Positions 28,581-39,640 of a stretch of 64,000 bases of DNA are shown here, piece after piece. Below the pieces are notes generated by a model that was not told the DNA's origin, did not search any database, and saw only the letters and a program-made list of their open reading frames with translations. A program made the translations under genes and the position numbers. This DNA is from Rhopalosiphum padi (Eukaryota > Arthropoda > Insecta > Hemiptera > Aphididae), in assembly GCF_020882245.1 (NCBI RefSeq), contig NC_083598.1, positions 985,178 through 1,049,177 of the forward strand, written 5' to 3'. How positions within the stretch are numbered: the stretch's first letter is position 1; each line of letters starts with the position of its first letter.

Positions 28581-29103
28581 TATTTTGGTATTTTGGGCTC
28601 GGGAAACAGCTAAACTATTATTACTGTAATATAATACAAGATAACTAATATAATATAAATATTATCTAAAAAAAATATATACTAATAAATAATAATTAAT
28701 AATTAATATTATCTTAATATTATTTTATATTATCTCTTTTATATGAAAATGACAATAATATAGTATAAATTTATTAAGTTTTTAATTATTACACTATTGT
28801 AAAAACACTGTTCCACCTGGTAAATTAAATTTAAAAAAAGGAGAATTACCAATGTAAAATTGGTTTTAAATTATTGATATTGAATTTGTATTATTTTGTT
28901 TCATTCAAATTTTAAAACAACTTTACAGGGCAAGGTTAAATAATTTCCCACTTTTTTTTATTTTTTATTTTACATTTTTATAATATACAATCTATTCCTG
29001 TGGAACAATAAGAATATGTGATAGTAGAATATTTAACATGATTGATTGATGGGAGGAGCTACCCAGTGGTAACACTGCCCTTGCGTGAGGTTACTGTTTT
29101 AAG
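28581..29103. other. Remnants of TOP1 downstream DNA, left copy
   Basis: About 28740-28790 and 28800-28920 match the DNA just downstream of intact TOP1 (53285-53340 and 53868-53970). The piece at 28920 is where the 3' end of the left TOP1 copy would have lain. The LINE and other sequence now separate it from the coding exon at 33756. No gene. Confidence 0.7.
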
Positions 29104-29322
29104 TTTTTTTTTTTTTTTTTGAATCGTTTATTTTTATTTAGTTATTAAGAAGATCACGGCACCAATCTCTTTTAAGCCTTCTGGGGGGGTTTCCAGGAAT
29201 TGTGAGGGAGGAGAGGTTTGAGATAAGTGGGTTGGTATGGGAGGGGAGCTTAGAATGGAAACGTTTGTAATAGGTAACTGCTTCTTCATGAACTGTTTTG
29301 ATTTTTAGGTCAGTGTGTAAAG

Positions 29323-31836
29323 TTAAGTTAGAGTGTACGGTTCAGAATTTGTGATTTTGCGAAGAATTTTGTTTTGAAGGGTTTGTATTTGATTTATGTT
29401 GGTTTTTTTAGCATTGCCCCAGAGTTGGAGGCCGTAGGTCCACATTGGTTTAAGAAGGGATTTATAAATTAGGAGTTTGACATTTAGAGAGGTATGTTTG
29501 TTGTTTGAGATTAGGGTTTTAAGGAAGCGGAGACGTGCATTTAGGGCCAGTTTTTTAATTTTAATGTGGTGTGACCATGTTAGGCGGCGGTCAACTGTCA
29601 GGCCTAGGTATTTAGCCGATTGAGATGGTGGTATTAGAATATTGTCTAGGGAAACTGAAGGACAAGGAGGAATGCGAAGAGTGAAAGTCGTATGCTGCGA
29701 TTTGGACTGGTTAACTTTGATACGCCATTTTTTATACCAGTCAGCCATGAGATCGAGATGAAGTTGTAGGTTTTGGGAAGCTATGTGAGGATTTTCGTGG
29801 ATTGAGATAATAGCTTTGTCGTTTGCAAACTCCGCAACGGTAGTGTTTGGAGAGGTGGGTTGATCCGACGCGTAAATGTTGAACAAGGTGGGAGAGAGGA
29901 TACCCCCTTGAGGAACACCTGAGTTGATTTTTGCTATATCCAATAGGGATGTACCAACTCTGACCTGAAAGTAGCGATCAGTTAGGTAGGATTTGATTAA
30001 CAGGTAATAGGTTGGATGGAATATTGGCTTAATTTTGTATAGTAGTCCTTCGTGCCACACCCTATCAAAAGCTTGGGATATATCCAAGAATACGCAGGAG
30101 CAATAACTTTTTTTTTCAAGGGAGAAAGAGATAGCATCTACTAGTCTGTGGAGTTGGTGAATTGTGGAGTGAGCGGTGCGGAAACCGAATTGGGTGTTTG
30201 GTAGTATGGAGCTGGATGAAATGTATGGAAGAATTCTTTTAAGGATTAATCTTTCAAGAATTTTACTGAAGAATGGGAGGAGGCTTATTGGACGAAAGGA
30301 AGAGGATATGTCCGGAGGCTTGTTTGGTTTTGGAACTAGAATAGTTACAGAGAATTTCCAAGGCATGGGGAAGTAGGATAGTCTTAGACACGCGTTGAAT
30401 ATAATTGTGAGAAGGACAATAGCTCTTTTGGGGAGACATCTTGCCACTTCTGCTGTTATCAGATCAAACCCCGGGGATTTTTTGAGGCTGTATTTTTGGA
30501 TTGTAAATTTTATTTCGCTGGGAGAGAAATGCTTAACTGCGGGAGACAGCGGAAGGGGGACGTCAAGAAAACGTTTAACTGTGTCAGTATGCAGAGGTAT
30601 ATGTATATCTGGGTGTGGAGTGAAAGTTTCAGTTAGGTGATCTTTAAACAGTTGGGCTTTTTCAGCATCTGTAGTTGCGGATCCGCCATGGGGATTTTTT
30701 ATGGGAACCAGAGGAGGTTTGTATTTTAGAAGTCTTTTAGTAGCTGAGCAGAGACTGCCATTATTAGGTGATAAATTAGTGAGATAATTGGAAAAGGACT
30801 GATTTTTATATTTGGCAAGTGTTTTTTTTAGAGAGTTAGATAGATTATTATAGATGTGTTTGTGAGATGGGAGGCGTGAGCGTTGATAAAGGGCTCTTGC
30901 TCAACGCTTGTTGGATATGAGGATACGTATATGTTCAGGAACAGAAAGAGGGACGTTTTGGTACTGTATGTTTGTGGGACTAGAAGCCCATGCTGCCGAA
31001 TGGATTATGTTGGTTAGATTGTTAATTGCTGTATCAATTTCTAGAGGGGTTTTGAGGCTAACTTGGAGTTTTATGTTTTGATCTACCAGATTATGAAACT
31101 TAAGCCTGTCCGTGGAATGATGGAAGAGTTTGGGCAGAGAAGGCCGAATAGGAGGATAGGCACTGATAGTCAAGAGGACTGCTGAGTGATCCGAGCAGGG
31201 TTCTAGGAGATTAGTAGTAGAGCAAAATAAGTTGTGAGGAGTTTTGGATACAAAGATGTCGAGTATGTCTGGTTTTTTGCGCAGTGAGGTGGGCCAATAT
31301 GTTGGTCCAGGTGGGGCAAGGATTGTGTAGCCCTTAAGATTAATGAGATTGTAGAGTACCGTACCTCTTGGGTTGTTTGTGCGGCAACCCCAGCTGAGGT
31401 GCTTTGCATTATAATCGCCACCAATGATGAAATTTTGACTTAAAGTGTTAAAGTAATGTATATAGTTTTGAATATTAATATTGTGTCTAGGAGGGGAATA
31501 TATTGCTGCTACGGTTGTAGGGATATTGTTGAGGTGAAGTAAGATAGCACAAGACTGTAAGTGTGGTTGACAATAATTTGGAAGGGCTTGAAAAGACAGG
31601 GAAGATTTTATATAAATTGCAGCACCACCATGAGCAGTGTTGTCTGGGTGGTTTGTTTTTAGTAGTTGATAACCAGGTATTGGGATGTGGGAGTATTTTG
31701 TGAAATGAGTTTCGGATATCAAGGCAATATCAATACGTTTATTCTGTAGGACTAGTTGGAGTTCATTTGTGTGATTTTTGAGACCATTTGAATTAAATAG
31801 TAGGATAAGAAGAGAGTTGCTAGTGGATGAGGACAT
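29323..31836 (-). pseudogene. LINE ORF2: endonuclease and reverse transcriptase
   Basis: One frame of 838 codons, broken only by a TGA at 30901-30903. The N-terminal third is an APE-type endonuclease with its key motifs: NSNGL, the catalytic Glu in SETHF, GGDYNAKH, PDILDIF and the terminal SDH. The reverse transcriptase follows, with FRPISLLP, SQAFDRVWHEG and SGVPQGGILSPTLFN. The catalytic FADD box reads FAND, so the first Asp is Asn. The stop fits a CGA-to-TGA change at a CpG (NKR-stop-ARALYQ). The last residues, KILRKITNSEPY, are the usual end of such RTs. It is recently dead: one nonsense and one active-site substitution in 2.5 kb. Confidence 0.9.
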
Positions 31837-33000
31837 TAATTTTTTTCCAGAAGTTTTGAAATTACTTGAGTGAGTAGGGAGATTAATGGGTTTATCAGTA
31901 ATTTAAACTCATCGAGGAATTTGTTTATATCAGAAACTGGGGCAGGGCTTAGGTTATTTGAGTGAGAACCGGCGGTGGCTTGAGCGTAGGTTTGGGACGA
32001 GTCTGAGGAGTGAGTTACAGGGTTTACCACTGGGTGACTAACCTGTACATTTTTTTTACGATTGATATTGTCCGACAGAAGATTGCTTTTTTTTGGTTGG
32101 TTACGATGTTGGAGATCCTTGAAAACTGCACAGCCTTTATAGTTGGAGGGGTGATTACCGGAGCAGAGGGCACATCTTGGAGTAGCATCCCGTGGGTTAG
32201 GACAGTCCGAAGAAGAGTGGTTGGAGCCGCAACGAACACAGCGGGCTGGGTAGCCGCAGTATGATTTTGTATGTCCATATTCTTGGCAATTGATGCATTG
32301 ACTTATATTTTTGGGTTTATAAGGTTCTTCCACTTTAATTTTCGTGTGGATAAGAGAAGTCAATTTGTATTGTTGGTTCGAGATCTACAAAAAATAGCGG
32401 GAGTGGGTGTTTGTTGATTTTGTGTAAAACATTTGTCACTTGGCGGACTTCGAATAGTCGTTGTTCAAGTTCCGATTTGATAAGTGCAGTGGACGTGGTC
32501 GGGTGGAGATTACGAATGACAACTCGTGTTGGTTAATCTTCTTTGAGCTGATACGTATGGTATTCAGCATTTTGTTCTTTGAGGAAATGGATAAGTGTTC
32601 TGTATGAAGTTGGGTTAGTAGTCATAATTTTTAGGCGGTCGGTTGAAGATTTACAGGAAAAGTTATCTACACCGATTAATTCAATAAGTTCTGTGCATAG
32701 AGATGGAAAGCTGATTACGCGTTTTACAAAAACTGGTGGGGGAAGGGTTGGCTTGATACCAACATTGACGTGCCCCTCTGGATTTGACTTAGGAGGAGGC
32801 GGATGAGTATTATTTGATGGAGAAGCGGACTCTGGTTCATCTTGTGAGAGTACATCGAAGCGGTTAGTCGTGTGAAAAAATTTTTTATTGTTGTGCTGTA
32901 TTTTTGGCGAATTTTGATCGGAAGAAGAGGAGGAGAGGTTTCTTTTAGTTCTACTGCTTATCGGTACCTGTGACCAGTTAGCTGAAGAAGGAGAATCCAT
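31836..33000 (-). pseudogene. LINE ORF1: Gag-like zinc-knuckle protein
   Basis: Starts MDSPSSANWSQV at 33000. A Ser/Asn/Pro-rich N-terminal part leads to an RNA-binding-like region, PTRVVIRNLHP...HPLPLFFVDLE, then three cysteine knuckles: CINCQEYGHTKSYC, CVRCGSNHSSSDC and CALCSGNHPSNYKGC. These are typical of Jockey/I-type Gag proteins that package LINE RNA. It is broken by an in-frame TAA near 32533 and by a one-base frameshift near 32363, between the RNA-binding region and the knuckles. Its TAA overlaps the ATG of ORF2 as TAATG at 31834-31838. Confidence 0.88.
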
Positions 33001-33051
33001 GCCTGTAGAGACTACAAGGGCGTCTCTGGCCCTGTTTTTAGGGGGGGGGGG

Positions 33052-33755
33052 TTTTTTAAAAAAAAAGCAATAATATAAGTATAATCAATTTATTAAATTC
33101 TAATTTATAAGTGAACATAGTAATTAGTAACTTATTGCTGGTCAAGTCATTTTGATCTGCAAATTTCATTCATACAAATTATTTATAGGTAAAAAAAGAT
33201 ACAAATATGTAACCTTTAGTTAATAATCATAATAATAATAAAAAAATCTAATTATAATATTTTAATTAAGCCCCCAAGTAATTATTTATTTTTATTCTAT
33301 AAAACAAATTCTTTAAAGCGTTTGTGTTCTGCAAACCGATCTATTATTAATACACAACCGTCAACAGCGTTAACCAGATGATAAACGAAAAATATAAACT
33401 GTATGATAAATTGATAACCACTAATCACAATTACAATCACGATATTTCTACTAACCGTCATAGACCAGTTTCTGTTAACCATAGACTTCTCACTGTCTAG
33501 TGCGATAAACAGTGTTGCAGTGTCACCATATTTTAAAATTTAAAATTATTTAACTATATATTCTGTGTACATTTTGTGTATCATAATTCATAAGTCGTCA
33601 TATTATTACGAAAATATTAAAATAATAAAAAGAAAAAAACAGAGGCTCAGGGGGGGGCGATCGCCCCATAATATATTATCATTTATTTTTGTTTCATTTT
33701 TTTATTTGACCTCTAAAGGCCTGTTGTACCATCTCTAATTAAAGGTAATCACAGT
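33052..33755. other. Inserted DNA between LINE and left TOP1 copy
   Basis: This stretch has no counterpart beside intact TOP1. It ends in a short palindrome (GGGGCGATCGCCCC at about 33655-33667), a feature of some hAT-like transposon ends, and may be part of another inserted element. A 61-codon frame at 33297-33482 has no recognisable features. Sequence continuous with this insert supplies the altered C-terminus of the left TOP1 copy. Confidence 0.4.
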
Positions 33756-36700
33756 TTAAACGGTCTCCGGCATAACTGGTTTTTTTGGAAAAAATTCAAA
33801 ATTTGGTATACGAGTAGACATTGCAATAGCCCATCTAAACATGTCCATTTGTGTTTTATTGTATATCATCTCAATAGGAACATTGAACTTTTTGCACCAA
33901 GCTACTGTTATACGCGGATCCAAATAATTTGATTTGGACGTATCCAAAGCAATTGTCCTTTGTTCTTCCTTGTCCGTTTTTTGAATTTCTAATTTAGTCA
34001 ATTGTTCTTTTAATCGTTCTAAAGCCTTTTTTCTCTTTTCTAACTGAGTCTTGGAATGCACACTGCCGTCTTCCACATCTCGTATGGCTTGTTCATATTG
34101 CTCTTTAGCTTTTTTTACTGCTGCTATTTTAGTTTGAATTGTTTTCTTAAGATTTACCATTGACTTTTCATGTGTTTTTGATACATTACGTTGATGGTTA
34201 CACAAAATAGCAATTTCACGATTAGCTTTATTATATTTTGCAATTTTCTCACCCACAGACATATTTGGATCAGTTAATTCGTTTAATCGTTGTTGAAATA
34301 TCCGCGAAGCATTGAATGTACGAAAAACTTTTGCGGTGAGTCCATCCATTTGTTCATGCAAATGTTGATTCAATTTTGATGTGTTTAAGCGATCAAATAA
34401 ATCATCACTATCTTTTTTATTTTCCGTAAATGACTTCAAATTTTCGAAAACTCTTTTTTCTACAGGTACTTCGTTGTAATATCTAATGGAATCTTTACCA
34501 AGAAAATCAAATACAACTACATATTCTTTGTCATTAAATTCTTCGTATAATTTTATGTGTTCCACACGTAAAGAACAACAGCCTACAGTATCAGCTTGGT
34601 CTTCATCTTTTTCATTTCCTGCTCTCAGTGCCAATTTATCAATGAAATACAAAGCAACTGATCTTTGTCTAACATGCATTTCAGGAGATTCCCAGTCATT
34701 AGTATAATTTTCTCTTATCTTATCAATAGATTCTGCCAATCTTCTAGCAGTCTCATACTTTTGCCAATCTCTTTCTCCCTTAAGTTTAGAAGATGGATTT
34801 AACATAACATATTTAACTTGCCCTTGAACGTTTTCTATCCAGCTAGCAAGCCATGTTACACCAAAGTCATGTCTAACTTCTTTCCATTTGTGACCAGGTG
34901 GGGGTTTCGGTATATTAGAATCTTTGCTACAATTAATTAAGACATCTTCAGGCACTACTCGTTTTTTCAACATACCCATTTTAGGATGTTCACCTCTTCC
35001 TCTAAATAAACCAGGTGGTTCTATTTTAAAATTACCAATTTTTTCTTTGTGATAATCAATAGTACAAAACCCATACTCTTTTTGCAAAGCTTCATTTTCT
35101 TCTTTTATTTTCTTTTTTTCCTCTTTACTCATAGCTTTACGTTCTTCTGACTTTTTAGTAAAATATACACTCATTTCTTTAAAGTTACATAATGAGAGAT
35201 CAGTTATTAACTCTTTTTCTTTTTGTGTCATAGTTTTGCGCCAGTCTTTAAGAAAGTTCTTATTAAATACTTCTTTTGTTGTATAATCGTGGTCGAGCAT
35301 TTTGGCATAGAATGTTGCTACTTCTTCAGCCAACTCTGAAAGAACTACATGTTTACCGTTGTAATAAAATTTAACATTACTTGGTAAAGGTTCATATGCT
35401 GGAGCAAAAACCGGTCCTTTATGTTCTAAAAACTTCCATTTAACACCATCGTCATTTTTCTCTTCTTCCCACCAGTTCCATACTTCTTGCGGTTCTTCTC
35501 CTAGAATTATTAATAAATTATAATAAATAATAATTAATAAAAATATAACTTTATATATAAATTAATTTCTATTGCATTAGAATTTAGAAGAAGTACCTTC
35601 TATTGTAAAAATGAAAACAATTATTAAAACAAAATTTAAATAAATATACTGCAACTATGTATACAATTTTTTTTTCCTATGACATCATTGTATTTCGATA
35701 ACCGCGCATAAATTTACTACTATCGAAACATTACATATGTACACAAATAAACACACAGACACACTTAAAATATGCGATTAATGCATGCGCGATTCTCAGT
35801 GGAGACGGCAGTACTGCATGCATTTTGGCATAGAATGTTGCTACTTCTTCAGCCAACTCTGAAAGAACTACATGTTTACCGTTGTAATAAAATTTAACAT
35901 TACTTGGTAAAGGTTCATATGCTGGAGCAAAAACCGGTCCTTTATGTTCTAAAAACTTCCATTTAACACCATCGTCATTTTTCTCTTCTTCCCACCAGTT
36001 CCATACTTCTTGCGGTTCTTCTCCTAGAATTATTAATAAATTATAATAAATAATAATTAATAAAAATATAACTTTATATATAAATTAATTTATATTGCAT
36101 TAGAATTTAGAAGAAGTACCTTCTATTGTAAAAATGAAAACAATTATTAAAACAAAATTTAAATAAATATACTGCAACTATGTATACAATTTTTTTTTCC
36201 TATGACATCATTGTATTTCGATAACCGCGCATAAATTTACTACTATCGAAACATTACATATGTACACAAATAAACACACAGACACACTTAAAATATGCGA
36301 TTAATGCATGCGCGATTCTCAGTGGAGACGGCAGTACTGCATGCCATGACCGTAACCTCCGTTGATAAACGTCACAGCACCATGGATTACATTTGGTTAC
36401 AAAATGGTTACAAAATGTTGTGAAAATTTCGTATTAATCAAATCATTTTGAAGGGTACCGGGGTGCTGGGGTGATATCACGCCAGCAACCAGAATTAAAG
36501 TTTGAAATTCTGAACTTCCTTGTAAGTTACAAAAAAAGTTTTTGTGGTTACATTTTATTACATAATGATTACATAATTTTGTGAATTGTTGGTCTAAAAA
36601 ATTACAACTTGGGGAGACGGACCTTAATAAAACACGGAAATGCTCTAATAAAACATGCATTATTAATTGAACTCCTTAATTAGTAAGGTATTTTATAATC

Positions 36701-39494
36701 ACTGTAAGTTTTTATTATATTTATTAGTTTGCTATAAAATAATAATTTAATTATACTTTAGAACAGTGGTGCCTAACCCATAAACCCAAACCCAAAATCT
36801 AAATGTTGGGCATCACTGCTGTATACAGTAGGTATAGGCATTGATTTTAGAATATCTATCATCTAAAATCAATGGTATAGGTAGGTATATACTTCGACCA
36901 CATAAACTAATAGACGCGGCATACGGTAAATATCTTGACGTCAACATCGTGTAATGTGTGACGTCATACGTTTGGGCAATAACGCCGGCCGGACTGTGGA
37001 TAGTATTGAGGCTATCCCAATAAATCATTGACTTTTGAATTTTTATTCCTATTACTATTTCCTTACTAAAATGTAATCTATCTATCTCGGTTTTCTTCTA
37101 TCGTATGAATTATTTATTTATTTACTATGATATATTTATAATCAATATATAATCATCTAATATAAATTCTAGATTTAAGGACTCAGATTTATATATACTT
37201 AAAATTTTGAAATAGTACAATTATATTTATGTCATTTTAAGATCTAAATAATATGATCATAATATATACGATATCTAAGTATATTTTAAAAACTATTAAC
37301 TGTTGAAAATGTACATAAATATGTTCTAATGCTTATTACTTATAGGTATAAAGGAATTTATATTTTTAATTAAACGTCCATGAAATATACTTTGTGCCTA
37401 CACTTGGATTAATGGATTATCTATCTATACTACTATATAAAATAGAACCCCATTTTTTGTATGTACGCGCATAACTCAAAAAGTACCCAACGGATTTTAG
37501 TACAGTTTTGAGACAAATTGACAAATTGATATAATTAACAAAAATAATAACGACATCATACATCATAACAAAGCAAATATATTCCACACGTATATATAAA
37601 ATTATACTAAACAAATTAATCAAATTAAATATCTGATATAATTCATATCAAACTTTTCACATATTCCTAAACATATATAAATGTACTGAAATCTAGCAAT
37701 AGCAAAGCATTGCCGGGTCAGCTATTTAATATAAGATGAATAAAATGTAAATTCAGAAAATATATATGTTGGTTTGTGCTTAATTTCAACATTTAGATAC
37801 TTTACCTATTACTTTTGAATTTTCTCATACATAATAACACTAATACATGGCCTACGAAAATGCCGAAAAACCAACTAATACGCGGGCAACGCCGTGTCGG
37901 GACAGCTAGTAGTTTAATAAATCAGTAAAAAATTAAAATGCATACAATACAAATAAAAATCTATTATCTAAATTCTGCAGTTAATTTTGATGTTAATATA
38001 AAACATAAATAAAATAAAATAATTTATTTAATTTAATTTTTAAAGCTTAAAAATCAAATTATTTTTTAAATTATAGCAACTTATTCATTATTTACAATTT
38101 ATATATAAAATACAATTAATTTTATTGATTGGAAAATAAAATCTTTTTCGTTAATACACTACGAACACGTTTATTATTTCGTAAGTCATTAATTGAATCT
38201 GCTTTATGATGAAGTCTTAATTTTAAATAATTGGCAATAATAATTTTGACTAATGATATTATATGATTTCCTTGAGCATCTTCATCAAAAATATGAACTT
38301 TTAAAAACTGATTTGTTCATATTGCGTAAACATTTGATGACTAATATCTCCATAATGTTTTTTTTATTTAAATTGTCGGTTTGTTTAATTATTCTAAATA
38401 CTGATTTAGCTAGTTTGCACAAATAAATAACATCGGGTGATGCATTTATGAGACCACCCATTGTATTTGAAGAATATTGTTTTAGATTCACAAGTCTAGT
38501 CGTCTAGCTCTAGATGTATGTTTAGTTGAAGTTAAAGCGCAAATACAATTATTACATTTAACAACTTTTTTAACTTTCTTAACTGCAAATCCAGAAATAT
38601 AGCTTACAACATCTACAACATAATGTGATATATATGCAGAACAAGAAATTACCATATTTTTTTTTTATATTAATATAATATTATAAATTTATAATAAATA
38701 TAAAATATGAATTATATATAAGAATATAAAACAGTATTATAAAATATAATATGTCTAATTGTATTAATAAATAATAATTAGGCGACGAACAAAACGATGG
38801 TAAAAACGATGGTTGTCTACCAAAAACCGTGAACGCCAAATGAACAAATTAATAATTTAAAATTGTTTTACTCAAATGTGACGTCATCATATCACTGAAC
38901 ATGATGACTACATAATTCTGCCTATACTCGTACAAGCATATGATAAGGCACGTCTATTAGTTTATCTGCGGTGGAAAGGTCGACGCATATACGGGTATAT
39001 AAAATAAATTGTCGCAGTTTGTAATATATTTAATTTTTTTTTGACGCAATAATTTACATATAGTTTTTTTTAAAAGTGTAATTTTGCCGCAGTTTACCAT
39101 CTTCCAGAAAGAATCACCCAGACCTATCCTAAGGTTTCCCCATCTAACTATTTTAATTAATTAACTTTATTTTTTTTAATAATTTATATTTTCTTTTATT
39201 TCCATTTTTACGTTATTACAATAGCATGCAAAGCTTAATCTGTAGCCTAAAGTTACACTAGCAATTTAAAAACTATTTTACGTACGTACTATTTTATAGT
39301 CGTCTATATTTCTAAAACCCTTGAAGAACATTGAAAATGAAATCAAAAATAGGAAACACAAAGATGGTAAAGATGGTAGATTTTTATAGTGTGGAGACGG
39401 ATACGAGTTAGGAAACTTTCCGGTGTCCATAATAAACATGCACATACGTCATGTAATAGTATTAACTGACAACTAATCTAATATTACCGTTCAT
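33756..39494 (-). CDS. TOP1 paralog, N-terminally truncated; possible pseudogene
   Basis: The left-copy topoisomerase IB. The open exon 33756-35500 starts at an acceptor (TTCTAG|GAGAAG) and encodes about 580 aa of core, linker and C-terminal domains. It retains the catalytic set: Arg in LALRAGNEK, Lys in GKDSIRYYN, Arg in KVFRTFNAS, His in CNHQR and Tyr in SNYLDPRI. The duplicated 7-nt first exon (39488-39494, ATGAACG before GTAATA) has the right phase to join it, giving MNGEEPQEVW and a 583-aa protein. The basic N-terminal part has no counterpart, so such a protein would lack the domain that carries nuclear signals in the family. After FRWAIAM the tail is new (STRIPNFEFF...VMPETV), replacing DMAGPDYVF. 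The roughly 4-kb intron contains a P-like element and a Helitron. The open frame argues for recent origin or selection; transcription is unproven. Confidence 0.6.
35298..36343. repeat. 523-bp tandem duplication in the TOP1 paralog
   Basis: 35298-35820 is repeated almost exactly at 35821-36343 with a 523-bp period. Each unit carries the 5' part of the paralog's main exon, its splice acceptor (35501 and 36024) and about 320 bp of the intron side. The upstream unit gives a second acceptor, but its exon fragment has no donor and runs into intron sequence, so use of it would truncate the protein. Only about one or two differences are visible (for example at 35570 versus 36093), so the duplication is very young, or it is an assembly artefact. 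Confidence 0.9.
36344..36897. other. Intron of TOP1 paralog, repeat debris
   Basis: 36344-36385 continues a repeat phrase (TAACCTCCGTTGATAAACGTCA) that also occurs at about 40525-40550. At 36839-36875 an inverted repeat, CATTGATTTTAGA with its complement, forms a small hairpin. No coding sequence is supported. Confidence 0.5.
37424..37909 (+). mobile_element. Non-autonomous Helitron
   Basis: The 5' end is TCTATACTACTATATAAAAT, preceded by A. It is followed by the phrase CGCATAACTCAAAAAGTACC then CAACGGATTTTAGTA, typical of animal Helitron left ends. The 3' end is CTAG at 37906-37909 followed by T, preceded by a GC-rich hairpin-type segment, GCGGGCAACGCCGTGTCGGG. The A|T insertion site, TC start and CTAG end are the defining marks. 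The interior is AT-rich and non-coding. A second, Helitron-like 3' phrase (GCATTGCCGGGTCAGCTAT) lies inside at about 37709-37727 and may come from a nested or recombined relative. Confidence 0.8.
38122..38656 (-). pseudogene. P-element-type transposase, C-terminal fragment
   Basis: Read on the minus strand, the fragment begins near 38650 with CSAYISHYVVDVVSYISGFA and VKKVKKVVKCNNCICALTS, where a CxxC pair follows a 'YISGY..KK' motif. Next comes MGGLINASPDVIYLCKLAKS with VFRIIKQTD, then after a frameshift HIISLVKIIIANYLKLRLHH, ending LTKKILFSNQ and TAA at 38122. The order ('YIAGYV..K', CxxC, 'GGL..PS.DV..I', C-terminal 'lRlHh') is that of the C-terminal region of THAP/P-element transposases. 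It lacks the THAP finger and most of the catalytic domain, so it is dead. Confidence 0.7.
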
Positions 39495-39640
39495 TTTTCT
39501 GTAAACGTGGATGACGAATCAAGGTAGAATTGCTACTGACGAGCTCGTAACAGAGGTGATAGCGAAATAAAATATATCTATGAAATAAAGGTATTAAAAT
39601 GTGTTAACTGAACAATTACGAATAATTTATAAACATTAAT
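39130..39640. promoter_or_regulatory. Duplicated TOP1 upstream region, left copy
   Basis: This matches 61130-61755, the region around and upstream of TOP1 exon 1. Shared phrases include TTTAAAAACTATTTTAC, ACAGGAAACACAAA-like sequence, CGTGGATGACGAA and GTGTTAACTGAA. It carries the copied start codon and donor (39488-39494) and the DNA 5' of it on the minus strand, so it may still act as a promoter for the TOP1 paralog. It has lost many CpGs relative to the right copy. Confidence 0.55.

Larger units (their letters stand above)
29104..33051 (-). mobile_element. Near full-length Jockey-like LINE
   Basis: A minus-strand non-LTR retrotransposon of about 3.95 kb. Its 5' end is marked by a C-run (G-run on the plus strand at 33041-33051) and a short leader before the ORF1 ATG at 33000. 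Its 3' end is an A-tail (T-run at about 29104-29121). It encodes a zinc-knuckle Gag-like ORF1 and an endonuclease plus reverse transcriptase ORF2, the Jockey arrangement. Known disabling changes are one stop and one frameshift in ORF1, one stop in ORF2, and an Asp-to-Asn change in the RT active site. It sits inside the left duplication copy, so it probably arrived after the duplication. A target-site duplication was not identified. Confidence 0.9.
36898..38973 (-). mobile_element. P/THAP-like DNA transposon
   Basis: The ends are inverted repeats: the left reads CCACATAAACTAATAGACG from 36898; the right, on the minus strand from 38973, reads CACCGCAGATAAACTAATAG and continues ACG. The ATAAACTAATAGACG core matches exactly. 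Inside, the minus strand encodes the C-terminal part of a P-element-type transposase (separate entry). The length of about 2.1 kb includes a 486-bp Helitron inserted later, and most of the transposase is deleted. It lies in the intron of the left TOP1 copy and has no match in the right copy. A target-site duplication was not resolved. Confidence 0.65.
24481..39640. repeat. Segmental duplication, left (eroded) copy
   Basis: Blocks here match the interval 44895-61760 in the same order and orientation: 24481-26800 to 44898-47850 (SANT-like gene), 28537-28580 to about 47838-47880, about 28740-28790 to 53285-53340, 28800-28920 to 53868-53970 (just downstream of TOP1), 33795-35500 to 54000-55680 (TOP1 body), and 39130-39630 to 61130-61755 (TOP1 exon 1 and upstream). 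Between matching blocks are later insertions (C2H2-ORF element, LINE, P-like element with Helitron) and deletions. Delta-tubulin and TOP1 exon 2 have no counterpart here. Confidence 0.85.

Noticed and set aside
36397..36660. 87-codon minus-strand frame in the TOP1 paralog intron
   Set aside because: It has no homology to the TOP1 N-terminus or any family I know, and lies in repeat debris.
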